Source: Salinivirga cyanobacteriivorans (GTDB lineage: Bacteria; Bacteroidota; Bacteroidia; Bacteroidales; Salinivirgaceae). From it: a DNA stretch of 64,000 nucleotides. Of the stretch, positions 17,694 to 27,957 are shown in pieces. Where the stretch lies: positions 1,747,501 to 1,811,500 of the forward strand of contig NZ_CP013118.1 of the NCBI RefSeq assembly GCF_001443605.1, read 5' to 3'. The first letter of the stretch is position 1, and every line of letters starts with the position of its first letter. The translations under genes were made by a program, and so were the position numbers. The notes under the pieces are model-generated. The model saw only the letters and a list, made by a program, of their open reading frames with translations. It ran no database searches and had not been told where the DNA came from.

Positions 17694-18941
17694 ATGAGTT
17701 TCGCCAGGTATATTGCCAAACGATACAATCACACAAGCAAAAAAGGTGAACAATTATGGTCAAAACCCATGATGCGGATTGCCGTATTTGGTATCATCCT
17801 GGGCATGATTGTTATGATAACTGCAGTAGCAATTATTACTGGCTTCAAAAAACAGATTCGCGAAAAAGTAACCGGATTCAGCGCCCACATACAACTTGTA
17901 AACAGGGACCTGAATAGATCCTATGAATACACACCTGTCGACAACAACTGGGACTACCTGGACGAGATTCAGCACTATGAAGGTGTAAATAGCATTCATC
18001 CATTTATTACCAAGCCAGGCGTAATAAAAAAAGACGATGAAATTGAAGCTATTGTACTGAAGGGTGTCGACAGCACCTACAGCTGGTCGTTTTTCAATAA
18101 ATACCTGATTAGTGGCGAGGCACCGAAGCTTGACAGCACCAAAAAAAGTAATGGCATTTTACTATCTGCCTATATTGCGAACAGACTTAAACTTAAGGTG
18201 GGTGACCGTATTAACATGTTTTTCATGCAAAAGCCTATCCGCTTAAGGCGTTTTACGCTTGCAGGCATATACCAAACCAACCTAAAAACTTTTGATGAAC
18301 TCTATGCGGTAGTAGACTTACGTCACTTGCAAAAACTTAATAACTGGGAACCCAACCAATACAGCGGATTTGAGATAATGGTAAATGATTTTGACCAGGT
18401 ACGGCAAATTGAAAGAAAAATCAGCTCACGGGTAGCACTTGAATTCAATTCCAAAAATGAATCCCTGCAAACCATCTCAACGCTGGATATGAGTCCGCAG
18501 ATTTATGATTGGTTGCAATTACAAAACATGAACGTATGGGTTATACTCATATTAATTACACTCGTAGCTGGCATAAACATGATAACGGGCCTATTAATCA
18601 ACATATTGGAAAAAACCAATCAGATTGGACTATTTAAAGCCATGGGTGCTACAGACAAGCAAATTATTAAAATATTTATGATAAATGCAGCCAAAATAAT
18701 TGGGAAAGGCATGATCTGGGGCAATATAATTGGTATAACCCTATGTTACTTACAGCAAGAATTTGGACTGGTTTCATTAGACCCTGACAGCTATTACTTA
18801 TCAGAGGTCCCAATAAATTTTAACTGGACATACTTTATTTTGCTCAATGCTGGTGCATTCATTGTAAACCTGGCTATGATGATATTACCCAGTCTGATAA
18901 TAGCCAGAATACGTCCTGTTCAGGCCATAAAGTTTAACTAG
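17694..18941 (+). CDS. FtsX/LolC/LolE-type ABC transporter permease
   Basis: A 415-residue inner-membrane protein with the MacB/LolCE plan. A first membrane helix lies at about 28-50 (MRIAVFGIILGMIVMITAVA), followed by a periplasmic domain of about 220 residues. Three helices lie near the C-terminus (WVILILITLVAGINMITGLL; a Lys-flanked loop with GLFKAMGATDKQI; the last TYFILLNAGAFIVNLAMMIL). GLFKAMGA matches the cytoplasmic coupling helix of the family. LolC/E proteins extract lipoproteins from the inner membrane with a LolD ATPase. No ATPase gene lies next to it, so the partner is elsewhere. The N-terminal FARYIAKRY start is typical for Bacteroidota homologues. Confidence 0.85.
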   Translation: MSFARYIAKRYNHTSKKGEQLWSKPMMRIAVFGIILGMIVMITAVAIITGFKKQIREKVTGFSAHIQLVNRDLNRSYEYTPVDNNWDYLDEIQHYEGVNSIHPFITKPGVIKKDDEIEAIVLKGVDSTYSWSFFNKYLISGEAPKLDSTKKSNGILLSAYIANRLKLKVGDRINMFFMQKPIRLRRFTLAGIYQTNLKTFDELYAVVDLRHLQKLNNWEPNQYSGFEIMVNDFDQVRQIERKISSRVALEFNSKNESLQTISTLDMSPQIYDWLQLQNMNVWVILILITLVAGINMITGLLINILEKTNQIGLFKAMGATDKQIIKIFMINAAKIIGKGMIWGNIIGITLCYLQQEFGLVSLDPDSYYLSEVPINFNWTYFILLNAGAFIVNLAMMILPSLIIARIRPVQAIKFN

Positions 18942-19096
18942 TTAAATTTCATGTTTGACATGATGGATAAATTGCAAAGTTTTCATTTTTTGCAAGCCAA
19001 AAAATGTGCACATAGCGGTGTTCTGTAAATACTTTTTAACGCAAAAAAACGTATAAAGCAATGCTTGCTCCGTTAGATTGAGCGTGACCGCACTAA

Positions 19097-19300
19097 CTAT
19101 TGTTCGTCGATTGTTTTATAGACGTCCTTTTTGAGCTGCTGAACTTCAGTATCAAGGCTTTTTATGGTAAGGTTTATTTGCTGCAGCGTATCAATTTCAG
19201 CTTGTCTAAGTTTACGTTTTAATCTGTAAATTTCAAATAACAAAAATACAACTAAAACAAAAATAACGCCCAGACCGATAAGTATGTAGGTGATTTGCAT
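19097..19300 (-). CDS. Small single-pass membrane protein with coiled coil
   Basis: The 67-residue product has one N-terminal helix (ILIGLGVIFVLVVFLLFEIY) followed by a basic KRKLRQ stop-transfer region. It ends in a heptad-patterned tail (IDTLQQINLTIKSLDTEVQQ and on), which suggests a coiled coil in the cytoplasm. I do not recognise the family. It stands alone, divergent from lptB. The coherent membrane-plus-coil layout makes it more likely real than chance, though such a short frame can be spurious. Confidence 0.5.
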   Translation of the reverse strand: MQITYILIGLGVIFVLVVFLLFEIYRLKRKLRQAEIDTLQQINLTIKSLDTEVQQLKKDVYKTIDEQ

Positions 19301-19605
19301 ATGTTTTTTATTTAAAAATAAACAATAATATTTTTTTCACAATACTAAAATGACCTATTTTTGTTTTTCATGACTTTACTATTTAACAAATTTACTCAGA
19401 AAAAGTTACTTTAGAAATCTTTACGGAGAAAAATAAAACATTTATCAGTCATCATCAAAATTCAGGCGAGCACAAAAGGGTTACCAACAAAACAGAATAC
19501 AAAACATATTACAGGAATTGGCCAAACAAATGAAAGATAAAATTACAATATAGATTTGGTAACACAACAGATAAAATAGCTTCAACGTAAGAAAAATACA
19601 AACAG
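19301..19605. other. Intergenic region, no gene seen
   Basis: An AT-rich spacer between the divergent small membrane protein and lptB. It has A/T runs near 19310-19335 but no open frame with protein-like features and no clear terminator. It probably holds the two divergent promoters, though no clean -33/-7 pair was found. Confidence 0.4.
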
Positions 19606-20343
19606 ATGAAAACATTATACACAAAAAATATTGTTAAAAAATACCGGAAAAGAACAGTCGTAAAAGGCGTTTCAATTGAGGTTAAACAGGGTGAGATTGT
19701 AGGTCTTCTGGGTCCTAACGGAGCTGGAAAAACGACCTCTTTTTACATGATTGTTGGCCTGATAACACCCAATGCAGGCAACATATACCTTGATGACAGA
19801 GATATTACAAGCGAGCCTGTATATCACCGTGCAAAAATGGGCATTGGCTATTTGGCACAGGAAGCATCTGTTTTTAGAAAAATGACTGTGGAAGACAATA
19901 TAATGTCGGTAATGGAGATGGCCGGTTACGATAAAGACGAACGAAAAGACAGGCTGGAAAGCTTGCTTGACGAATTTAACCTTACACAAAGAAGAAAAAA
20001 CCTGGGCATTCAGCTTTCGGGAGGTGAGCGCAGAAGAACTGAAATTGCAAGAGCCCTGGCACTCAAACCATCATTCATACTATTAGATGAGCCTTTTGCA
20101 GGAGTAGATCCAATTGCTGTTGAAGATATTCAGGAAATAGTTTTCAAGCTCCGGGATAAAAACATTGGTATTCTTATAACCGACCATAATGTACACGAAA
20201 CACTTTCTATAACTGATAGGGCCTACTTACTTTTTGAGGGGGCTATTTTGAAAAAAGGTTCAGCTGAAGAACTAGCTTCAGACGAACAGGTTAGAAATCT
20301 TTATCTTGGTAAAAATTTCCAATTGAGAAAGAACCAGGTATGA
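19606..20343 (+). CDS. lptB: LPS export ABC transporter ATP-binding protein
   Basis: The 245-residue ATPase has Walker A as GPNGAGKTT near residue 37, Q-loop [12 protein letters not shown], signature [15 protein letters not shown], Walker [14 protein letters not shown] and the H-loop [30 protein letters not shown] is the LptB-specific stretch. LptB powers the LptFG permease that extracts LPS from the inner membrane and pushes it along the Lpt bridge. Its stop overlaps the next start by 4 bases, so an outer-membrane protein of unknown function is translationally coupled to it. Confidence 0.93.
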   Translation: MKTLYTKNIVKKYRKRTVVKGVSIEVKQGEIVGLLGPNGAGKTTSFYMIVGLITPNAGNIYLDDRDITSEPVYHRAKMGIGYLAQEASVFRKMTVEDNIMSVMEMAGYDKDERKDRLESLLDEFNLTQRRKNLGIQLSGGERRRTEIARALALKPSFILLDEPFAGVDPIAVEDIQEIVFKLRDKNIGILITDHNVHETLSITDRAYLLFEGAILKKGSAEELASDEQVRNLYLGKNFQLRKNQV

Positions 20344-22823
20344 AAGATAAGTTCCTTATCATATTATTCATCTTAGTATTACTTTTTTTCCAAAACGCAA
20401 CAGGACAGACCAAAGTAAGAGGAATGGTAAAAGACGCTGAAACTGGCGAACCTTTGCCATTTGTCAATGTATCATTTAAAGGGACTACCGTTGGGGTAAT
20501 TACTGATTTTAATGGAAAATATTTTCTCGAAACTAAAAAACCGGTTGACTCGGTAGTCTTTTCATATGTAGGCTACCAGCGCGAATCCTTTTCAATACAA
20601 TCCAACACATTTCAAATTATAAACACCTCTCTTCAGCCAAGTAGTGTGCAGCTCCAGGAAGTTGTTGTCGTACCCGGCGAAAACCCGGCGCACGTTTTAC
20701 TGCGCAAAATTGATAAAAACAGAAAAAGAAACAACATTGAACGCTACGATACCTACAGTTATGAGGTTTATAATAAAATGGAAATCGACATAAGCAATGT
20801 AGATGAAAACTTCAGGAAAAACCGGCTTTTTAAACAATTTCAATTTGTTTTCGACTATGTTGACACCAGTGCTGTAACAGGCAAAAGCTACCTGCCCGTT
20901 TTTATTACAGAAACCCTCTCCGATTTCTATTTTCAGAAATCGCCAAAGAAAGAGAAAGAAGTTATACATGGAAGCAATATCTCAGGAGTAAAAAATGAAA
21001 AAATCTCCGAATTCACGGGACAAATGTACCTCAAAGTCAACATCTACGAAAACTTCATGAGCATCTTTGGCAAAGGATTCGTAAGTCCGATTGCAAGTTT
21101 CGGTAAACTTTATTACAAATACTACCTGGTTGACTCCTCATATATCGATAATAGCTGGTGCTACCAGGTATCTTTTCAGCCCAAGCGAAAACAAGACCCT
21201 ACTTTCACCGGCGACTTCTGGGTACACGACACAACCTATGCCATAAAAAAAGTCAACATCCGCATAGCAGAAGATGCTAATATAAACTTTGTCAACGACC
21301 TTTATGCTGAAATGGATTATCAAAAAGTCCAGGATTCTCTCTGGTTTTTGAAAAGAGAGCACTATTTTATCGATTTCAACATTGCAGACAAAACCAGCGG
21401 AATATTTGGTCGCAAAACCACATCTTATCGTGATGTAAAGCTCAATATTGACATCCCTGAAGGATTCTTCAACCCGCAAGTGGCGCAGGAAACCATCACC
21501 AAAGACAGTGTGAATGAGAAAACCACCGATTTCTGGCAAGGTAAAAGGCATGAAATACTAACCGAAAAAGAAAGTAACATTTATCAAATGGTCGACTCCA
21601 TTAAACAGGTTCCTGTTTTCCGAACCTGGGTTGATGTTATCAACACGCTCATAACAGGGCACTACGTTGTTGGATTTTGGGAAATCGGTCCATATTACAA
21701 ACTATATAGTTTTAACGCCATTGAGGGCCACAGGTTTAGATTCGGTGGTAGAACCAGTAACGATTTCAGTACAAAAGTTATGTTCACCGGGCATGTGGCC
21801 TACGGTGAAAAAGATGACCGATTTAAAGGAGCGCTTGGCATGATCTACATGCTCAATAAAAACCCCAGGCGGTCTGCGGGGTTCAACATAAAACATGATA
21901 TGGAGCAGCTTGGCATAAGCCAAAATGCTTTTACCCAGGACAATATACTGGCTTCATTTCTCAGACGCACCTACAACAAAAAACTGACAATGGTCAATGA
22001 GGCCGGGGTGTTCTATGAACATGAGTGGTATCAGGGATTCTCGAACACACTAAGCATTAACACACGGCGAATTTTCGGAACAGAATATGTCCCTTTTCAA
22101 ACTGTAAATAACGCCGACACTGCCACATTAAGTCAGGTATCCAGTACCGAAATAAAACTTAATACCCGATTTGCATACAACGAAAAATTTCTGATGGGTG
22201 AATTTGAACGGGTAAGTCTTGGCACAAAATATCCGATTCTGAATCTCAATTTCATTATCGGCCTACCTAACGTATTGAAAAGTACTCATGAGTATTATAA
22301 ACTCCATATGAGCATTGACCACAAGTTCAATATCAATCCATTTGGCAGGTTCCGCTACATCGTTGACGCCGGATACTATTTTGGCACAGCCCCATATCCG
22401 CTACTGCAAATTCATGAAGGAAATGAAACATATGCCTACGACGACTATGCTTTTAATATGATGAATTACTACGAGTTCGTTAGCGATCGATATATCAGCG
22501 TACTGGCAGAACACCATTTCGATGGCTTTTTCCTCAACAGGATACCCCTTTTCCGAAAACTCAAATGGCGGGAAGTTATTGCAGCAAAAGCACTAATTGG
22601 CCGTGTGAGTGAAAGAAACAGAGATGCAATGATTTTTCCCGATAATCTTCGTGGACTAAAAGAACCCTATATAGAAGCCAGCGCAGGAATAGAAAATATT
22701 CTAAAACTTTTCCGAATAGATGCCATGTGGCGATTAACCTATCTCGACAAACCAGATGATGTGGAGAACTTTACAAAAATCCCAAAATTCGGTATCAGAG
22801 CTCAGCTAAAAGTAGAATTCTAG
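20340..22823 (+). CDS. Outer-membrane protein with carboxypeptidase-regulatory-like and DUF5686 domains
   Basis: The 827-residue protein has a signal peptide ([18 protein letters not shown]). A carboxypeptidase-regulatory-like beta domain follows at about 24-110 ([30 protein letters not shown]). A long DUF5686 region then carries [34 protein letters not shown] and [16 protein letters not shown]. The second half alternates amphipathic beta strands and ends in an aromatic or hydrophobic residue ([10 protein letters not shown]), as outer-membrane barrels do. The role is unknown. Overlap with lptB suggests it belongs to envelope biogenesis. Confidence 0.82.
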   Translation: MKDKFLIILFILVLLFFQNATGQTKVRGMVKDAETGEPLPFVNVSFKGTTVGVITDFNGKYFLETKKPVDSVVFSYVGYQRESFSIQSNTFQIINTSLQPSSVQLQEVVVVPGENPAHVLLRKIDKNRKRNNIERYDTYSYEVYNKMEIDISNVDENFRKNRLFKQFQFVFDYVDTSAVTGKSYLPVFITETLSDFYFQKSPKKEKEVIHGSNISGVKNEKISEFTGQMYLKVNIYENFMSIFGKGFVSPIASFGKLYYKYYLVDSSYIDNSWCYQVSFQPKRKQDPTFTGDFWVHDTTYAIKKVNIRIAEDANINFVNDLYAEMDYQKVQDSLWFLKREHYFIDFNIADKTSGIFGRKTTSYRDVKLNIDIPEGFFNPQVAQETITKDSVNEKTTDFWQGKRHEILTEKESNIYQMVDSIKQVPVFRTWVDVINTLITGHYVVGFWEIGPYYKLYSFNAIEGHRFRFGGRTSNDFSTKVMFTGHVAYGEKDDRFKGALGMIYMLNKNPRRSAGFNIKHDMEQLGISQNAFTQDNILASFLRRTYNKKLTMVNEAGVFYEHEWYQGFSNTLSINTRRIFGTEYVPFQTVNNADTATLSQVSSTEIKLNTRFAYNEKFLMGEFERVSLGTKYPILNLNFIIGLPNVLKSTHEYYKLHMSIDHKFNINPFGRFRYIVDAGYYFGTAPYPLLQIHEGNETYAYDDYAFNMMNYYEFVSDRYISVLAEHHFDGFFLNRIPLFRKLKWREVIAAKALIGRVSERNRDAMIFPDNLRGLKEPYIEASAGIENILKLFRIDAMWRLTYLDKPDDVENFTKIPKFGIRAQLKVEF

Positions 22824-22825
22824 AA

Positions 22826-22857
22826 CAAAAAAAAAGCGCGACCTGGACGATCGCGCT
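22826..22857 (-). terminator. Intrinsic terminator of sppA
   Basis: AGCGCGA (22835-22841) and TCGCGCT (22851-22857) form the stem; on the minus strand a run of nine T follows. The plus-strand side has no T-run, so it acts mainly for the minus-strand sppA, though the hairpin also follows the DUF5686 gene. Confidence 0.75.
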
Positions 22858-22875
22858 AATTTCACCAAGGATTTA

Positions 22876-24645
22876 TTATTCGATAATAATATCGTATGGC
22901 AAGCGCATTTGCACGCCTTTCATTTGACTTAAACTTTTCAAGTGTTCCAGGTATGGATTAAGCCTGGTATTTTCCAGGAAAATCTCCTGCATCGAAGCGT
23001 TGGCTCCAAACTCTTCAAGCATTTGCTGTATAGGATCCTTTTGCTTTGGAAGGTCCTTTATAACATAATCTTCAACACCGGCTCTTTCTGCCGCAATTTC
23101 GATAGCATCATTGAGTCCGCCCAACACATCGACCAAACCAATTTCGAGTGCATCTCTTCCGCTCCAAACGCGACCCTGGGCAACTTTATCTACTTCTTCT
23201 TTTGTCATTCCACGTCCATTGGCCACATGACCGATGAAAGTTTGATAAATATCTTCAATAGATTTTTTTATAGCTGCTCGCTCCTTCCTGTCCAGTGGTC
23301 TAAATGGAGAACCCATATCGGCATGCTTTGCTGTATTGACTGTTTCTACATTAATTCCAATTTTTTCTTCAATTAACTCCCGGGCCTGAAACAACAGTCC
23401 AAACACACCTATTGAACCTGTAATGGTATTGGGACTTGCAACGATGGTATCGGCCATACAACTGATGTAATAACCGCCACTTGCTGCAACATCACCCATA
23501 GAAACAATTACGGGTTTCTTCTCTTTCACCAGTTGAACTTCACGGAAAATAACCTCAGATGTAAGGGCGCTTCCACCCGGACTATTAACGCGTAAAACAA
23601 CTGCTTTTACTTTATCATCTTCACGCACCTTGCGTAATGCCTTTGCAACATTTTCTGTCCCAATCTCATCTACACTGCCTTTACCTGCTCCTATTTGGCC
23701 TTGTGCGTAAACAACGGCGATTTTATCCATCTTGGATATCAACTTATCCTTTTGTGGTTTTGGAGCATGCGTATAATCGCCAAGCGTAACCATAGCAAGC
23801 TTTTCGCCTTCGCCTGTACCCGCTTTTGTCTTTAGTTCGTCCATAACCTGATCATAATACCTTGCGCCGTCGGCCAGGTTATATTCCACTACATCATCAA
23901 CGTTGGTCAGCAGCATTTCATCAGCAATACGCTGTAGCTCATCTACCTTCAGGTTTCTTGATGATCCGACTTTCATTAAAATTTCATTCCAAAGCGAACC
24001 CATATATGCAGCTATTTGCTCACGGTTTGCTTCACTCATTTTATTGTCGAGGAAAGGTTCTACCGCACTCTTATATTTACCATGGCGGATTACCTGTGGT
24101 TCAACACCAATCTTTTCAAGTGTTTTCTTAAAAAACATTACCTGAGAAGTCAGGCCCTGCATTCCAACCATGCCTTCAGGGTTAACATAAACTTTATCGG
24201 CTACTGTAGCCAGATAAAATGCCTTTTGGGAATAATAATTCCCATAGCTGATTATGAACTTACCACTATCTTTAAAGCTTGCGAGTGCATTACGTACCTC
24301 AGTTACAGTAGCAGACCCGGCAGTTATATTATCAAGGTATAAAAATATGCCTTTAATTTTCGAGTCATTTTTCGCACGGTCTATATTATCAAGAATCTGA
24401 CTCAGACTGCTCGAGGATTGAGGTTCAAAATTCATTGGACTGAGTTTCGCAAATGGATTTTTTGGTGCACGGTCCATTATTGGTTTATCCAATGTAATTT
24501 TAAGTACGCTATTGGGTTTAACCTTCACTACTTTCTCTGTATCGACAAGTGAACTTACCGTACCGATGAGAATAAAAACACCAATAATTGTGGCAATAAG
24601 AAATGCCAAAAAGGAAGCCAGAAAATACTTTAAAAAACTTTTCAT
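22876..24645 (-). CDS. sppA: Signal peptide peptidase SppA, 67K type
   Basis: The 589-residue protein has an N-terminal membrane anchor (ASFLAFLIATIIGVFILIGT) and two tandem ClpP-like domains. The catalytic Lys is in the first repeat at RHGKYKSAVEPFLDNKMSE. The catalytic Ser is in the second at DVAASGGYYISCMAD, followed by NTITGSIGVFG. The enzyme cuts remnant signal peptides in the membrane by a Ser/Lys dyad. Both repeats and both catalytic residues are present, so it looks functional. Start is the ATG directly before the anchor. Confidence 0.93.
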   Translation of the reverse strand: MKSFLKYFLASFLAFLIATIIGVFILIGTVSSLVDTEKVVKVKPNSVLKITLDKPIMDRAPKNPFAKLSPMNFEPQSSSSLSQILDNIDRAKNDSKIKGIFLYLDNITAGSATVTEVRNALASFKDSGKFIISYGNYYSQKAFYLATVADKVYVNPEGMVGMQGLTSQVMFFKKTLEKIGVEPQVIRHGKYKSAVEPFLDNKMSEANREQIAAYMGSLWNEILMKVGSSRNLKVDELQRIADEMLLTNVDDVVEYNLADGARYYDQVMDELKTKAGTGEGEKLAMVTLGDYTHAPKPQKDKLISKMDKIAVVYAQGQIGAGKGSVDEIGTENVAKALRKVREDDKVKAVVLRVNSPGGSALTSEVIFREVQLVKEKKPVIVSMGDVAASGGYYISCMADTIVASPNTITGSIGVFGLLFQARELIEEKIGINVETVNTAKHADMGSPFRPLDRKERAAIKKSIEDIYQTFIGHVANGRGMTKEEVDKVAQGRVWSGRDALEIGLVDVLGGLNDAIEIAAERAGVEDYVIKDLPKQKDPIQQMLEEFGANASMQEIFLENTRLNPYLEHLKSLSQMKGVQMRLPYDIIIE

Positions 24646-25081
24646 ATGTTTATAATTTTGATTTTAGTGGTCATTACTTGTCCCGATCCTAATCGGGATG
24701 GAGCTCGCCATGATGTATCAAACTTCCGTCACACAAGGTTTTCAGTTTTACTATAATCATGCTCGTATACTTTGACATGCTCAGTAGAACTGTGTTCCGC
24801 CAGCCGGCGGATCATGGCTCGGTTCATATTTTTATAATTTTAAAGGTTATATGCATCTACCCATTCACAACTAATCATTCGTAATTTTTAAAAACATGAA
24901 TTATTTGCTCATAGATGTTTCACATGGATTTTTTTTAATTTAGTTTAGTCAAATTTATTAATTTTAATATCAATTACTGACAAATTTATTGTTTTTTAAA
25001 GTTACTTGCATTGTTATTGGCAAACCGTACGATTTTTGTACAGCATTTGAAAATACTCCATAAAAAAATTATTAAAACTTC
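24646..25081. repeat. Intergenic region with two short GC-rich palindromes
   Basis: This 436-base spacer between the divergent sppA and folK genes contains TCCCGAT-N4-ATCGGGA at 24681-24698 and TCCGCC-AGCC-GGCGGA at 24795-24810. Both stand out in an AT-rich background. They bracket a stretch with no open frame and look like the ends of a short dispersed repeat or MITE. The rest (24840-25081) is AT-rich and probably carries the promoters. Confidence 0.5.
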
Positions 25082-25603
25082 ATGTTTCACAAAACCATTT
25101 CAAATAAGGTTGTTTTACTTCTGGGCTCAAATATGGAGATACGCACTGAACATTTAAGCTTTGCCATCAATGAATTAAAGAATTCAGGAATCAAAATTAC
25201 AAATATCAGCAAGCTTTATGAATCAGAAGCGTGGGGTTTCGAAGCCGAAAACTTCATTAACCAGGTAATAATTATAAACACCTCACTTACCCCTATTCAA
25301 TTACTTAATCTCACTCAAAAAATTGAAAAAAAAGCCGGCCGCCTACCAAAAACAAAAGCTTCATACGAATCAAGACCTCTTGATATCGACATACTTTTCG
25401 TGAATGAACAAATTATTGACAACGACCGATTGATAGTTCCTCATCCTAAAATTCATGAAAGGCTGTTCACCCTGAAACCACTTAATGAGCTAATACCTGA
25501 ATATAAGCATCCGGTTCTGCAAAAAACCATCAAAGAACTAAAAAAAAGGTGTACAGATAACGGTTTTGTAATACCATTAGAGAAAGACACAAAAAAAGAA
25601 TAA
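25082..25603 (+). CDS. folK: 2-amino-4-hydroxy-6-hydroxymethyldihydropteridine pyrophosphokinase
   Basis: The 173-residue enzyme transfers pyrophosphate from ATP to hydroxymethyl-dihydropterin in folate synthesis. It has the N-terminal LLGSNMEIR motif, SKLYESEAWGF in the substrate loop, the conserved SRPLDIDILFVNEQII with Asp metal ligands, and VPHPKIHERLFTLKPLNEL. All match the family and the length is usual. It is a single gene converging with a small membrane protein gene 4 bases away. Confidence 0.93.
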   Translation: MFHKTISNKVVLLLGSNMEIRTEHLSFAINELKNSGIKITNISKLYESEAWGFEAENFINQVIIINTSLTPIQLLNLTQKIEKKAGRLPKTKASYESRPLDIDILFVNEQIIDNDRLIVPHPKIHERLFTLKPLNELIPEYKHPVLQKTIKELKKRCTDNGFVIPLEKDTKKE

Positions 25604-25607
25604 AAGC

Positions 25608-26057
25608 TTAAAAAAACTGTGACAGCCAATCTCTGAATGTGAACAGTACAATTACCATTATAAAAGACCAAATGGCTATCGTTAGTGTCAGGCATTTTAT
25701 AATTCGTCGTTTGTTAGGATAGTAGGCAGCCAGAATAAGCGCACCTAACGGAATGGAAAAAAGCACAGGGGTAAGAATAACAAGCCCCCAAAAACCATAA
25801 TTACTTTTTACGTAAGCCAGGCGTCGGGAGCGCTTTGTAAATACAGGTTTGTTTCGACGAAAAAAAATAATATTTCTCTTGCGTAAAAATTTCACAACCT
25901 CTCCCCATGCATAAACAAAAAAAGTGGCACCAGAAATTCCGCCAAGGGTTGTAATTAAATAAACTACTGGAGCTGTAAGGCCTTTGGCAAATACAGCAAT
26001 AGGGAAAGTCATTGCAAACTTAACGCTGCTGAGTAAAAAAATTAGCAAATACTCCAA
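25608..26057 (-). CDS. Small integral membrane protein of unknown function
   Basis: The 149-residue protein has about four hydrophobic segments: LLIFLLSSVKFAMTFPIAVF, VVYLITTLGGISGATFFVY, FWGLVILTPVLFSIPLGALI and TLTIAIWSFIMVIVLFTF. A basic loop (RKRNIIFFRRNKPVFTKRSRR) sits between the second and third. YGFWGLVILTPVLFSIPLGA recalls small-multidrug-export-like (COG2426) membrane proteins, but I cannot confirm that. It lies 33 bases downstream of upp on the same strand, so co-transcription is likely. Confidence 0.6.
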   Translation of the reverse strand: MEYLLIFLLSSVKFAMTFPIAVFAKGLTAPVVYLITTLGGISGATFFVYAWGEVVKFLRKRNIIFFRRNKPVFTKRSRRLAYVKSNYGFWGLVILTPVLFSIPLGALILAAYYPNKRRIIKCLTLTIAIWSFIMVIVLFTFRDWLSQFF

Positions 26058-26090
26058 AACTCAACTATTTCTGGTTGGCTGGTTAAACTA

Positions 26091-26747
26091 TTAATCTGAC
26101 TTACTTCCAAAAGCCAGGTCACCGGCATCTCCAAGCCCGGGAACAATATATGATTTCGAAGTAAGTTCATCGTCTACAGCTCCTACCCATAAAGTTACAT
26201 CAACATCTGAAAGTTTATTCTGAATATAATCGACCCCTTCGCGTGAAGCTATGATGGTAGCAATGTGGGTATGTTTAGGTGTGCCGTTTTGCAACAAGCC
26301 ATTGTAAGAAAGCTCCATGGAAGCGCCTGTAGCCATCATCGGGTCAGCTAAAATCATAACTTTATTATCGAGTCTGGGGGCAGAAAAATGCTCAAATTCT
26401 ATATGAAAATCATCTCCCTGCTCATATTTTCGATATGCTGAGACAAATGCATTCTCAGCACGATCAAAAACCTGTAGCATTCCGTCTTGCATGGGTAACC
26501 CGGCCCGTAAAATTGTTGCAAGCACCACCTGATCTTTTAATAATCTGGCATTGGCAGACCCTAATGGAGTAATTACCTCTTCGGTTTTAAATTGTAGCTC
26601 TTTGCTAATCTCGTAAGCCATTAGCGCGCCAATGCGTTGCATATTTATTCTGAAGCGCATACTGTCTTGCTGGATTTGACTATGGCGCATTTCGTATAAA
26701 AACTGACTAAATACCGAATCAGTTTCTCCTAAGTTGACGACTTTCAT
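26091..26747 (-). CDS. upp: Uracil phosphoribosyltransferase
   Basis: The 218-residue enzyme converts uracil and PRPP to UMP in pyrimidine salvage. The PRPP-binding loop is seen as MILADPMMATGASM, the flexible region as ILRAGLPMQDGMLQVF, and the uracil-binding C-terminus as YIVPGLGDAGDLAFG. These are all diagnostic. The start ATG precedes KVVNLGETDSVFSQFL. The small membrane protein follows on the same strand. Confidence 0.93.
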   Translation of the reverse strand: MKVVNLGETDSVFSQFLYEMRHSQIQQDSMRFRINMQRIGALMAYEISKELQFKTEEVITPLGSANARLLKDQVVLATILRAGLPMQDGMLQVFDRAENAFVSAYRKYEQGDDFHIEFEHFSAPRLDNKVMILADPMMATGASMELSYNGLLQNGTPKHTHIATIIASREGVDYIQNKLSDVDVTLWVGAVDDELTSKSYIVPGLGDAGDLAFGSKSD

Positions 26748-27057
26748 TCAATCTTCATTTTAATATTGGTAATTTAACATGCAAATTCATGCGCTAATTA
26801 CCAAAGAATTATTCACTTAAATTGGGTTGTCAAGCTTTAAAACAAGATCATTTATTAAGAACAACCGGACAAAAATAGCAAAACAATTCATTTTTAGCAA
26901 CATGTATGCCCATTGAGTACCAAATTAAAGCTGACACAAAGGTTAATTGGCTCAAAAAACACAAAAATCCTGAAACATTTGTAAATTTGGGATTTCCGAA
27001 GATAGCCAAACATGAAAAACATTTCATGTAAATATTTTTTGGAAAATATTCAAATAA
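26748..27057. other. Intergenic region, no gene seen
   Basis: A spacer of 310 bases between the divergent upp and FemAB-like genes. It contains a TAAATTTG box at 26982-26989 that could be a -7 element for the plus-strand trio, but no matching -33 TTG at the usual spacing was found. No open frame of interest. Confidence 0.4.
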
Positions 27058-27957
27058 ATGAAAACACTAACTTTTTCACATAACAGCAACATTGATACAG
27101 CCAAATGGGACAGTTGCATTCAAAATGCACCAAATAGCCGAATATATGGATTTAGCTGGTACCTGGATATTATTTTCCCGGAATGGTATGGTTTAATTTA
27201 TGGCGATTTCGAATATGTTATGCCGGTGTTTATTTCAAAAAAATGGGGTTTAAAATACATACTTCAACCACCCTACGCACAGCAAACAGGCGTTTTCCCC
27301 AATCCTGAACAAGAAATAATGTTAAAATTCACAAGAAGGCTGTCACAGGAAGCTCGCTATATACAAACAAACTTAAACAACAGTAACCACATACCAAAAA
27401 ATTGGGAAATTATTTCGAAAGAGAATTTTTTACTCAATTTAAGTGACACATACCAAAATATAAGATCAGGTTTCAATAAACACACAAAAAGATACACCAA
27501 TAAGGCCAAAAAAAACGTTAACATCAACGAACACATTACTATTAAACAATACATAGATTTAAAAAAGGCAGCATCAGGCAAATTCATCAATGATGAAATA
27601 CTCAACAAGCTCAGGCTTATTTTACTAAAATCACAAGAACGAAATATGCTTGAATTATTGGCTGCTTATGATCAGCAAAATGAACTATGTGCAGCAGCCG
27701 CATTTATTCATGATCCGCGCAGAATTACTTACATCAATGGAGTATCGTCAGATTTAGGTAAAACACACAGAGCCATGTATGCTATTATTAATGATTTTTT
27801 ACATAAAAATACCGAAAACCCCAAAGTTCTGGACTTCGAAGGCTCATCAATTCCTGGTGTCGCAAGGTTTTTCAGAGGATTCGGGGCTCAACCAGAGCAA
27901 TACTATTTAATAAAACAAAATCGGCTGCCTTTCCTAATCAAAGGTTTGATAAAATGA
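27058..27957 (+). CDS. FemAB/GNAT-like acyltransferase
   Basis: The 299-residue soluble protein begins with an N-terminal domain containing APNSRIYGFSWYLDIIFPEW and YILQPPYAQQTGVF. The C-terminal half has HDPRRITYINGVSS and DFEGSSIPGVARFFRGFGAQ, which is the typical FemAB/Acetyltransf_6 finishing motif. Such proteins attach amino acids or acyl groups to peptidoglycan or polysaccharide units. It overlaps the polysaccharide deacetylase gene by 4 bases, and that in turn overlaps a GNAT gene by 8, so the three form a tight operon that probably modifies one glycan. Confidence 0.65.
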   Translation: MKTLTFSHNSNIDTAKWDSCIQNAPNSRIYGFSWYLDIIFPEWYGLIYGDFEYVMPVFISKKWGLKYILQPPYAQQTGVFPNPEQEIMLKFTRRLSQEARYIQTNLNNSNHIPKNWEIISKENFLLNLSDTYQNIRSGFNKHTKRYTNKAKKNVNINEHITIKQYIDLKKAASGKFINDEILNKLRLILLKSQERNMLELLAAYDQQNELCAAAAFIHDPRRITYINGVSSDLGKTHRAMYAIINDFLHKNTENPKVLDFEGSSIPGVARFFRGFGAQPEQYYLIKQNRLPFLIKGLIK

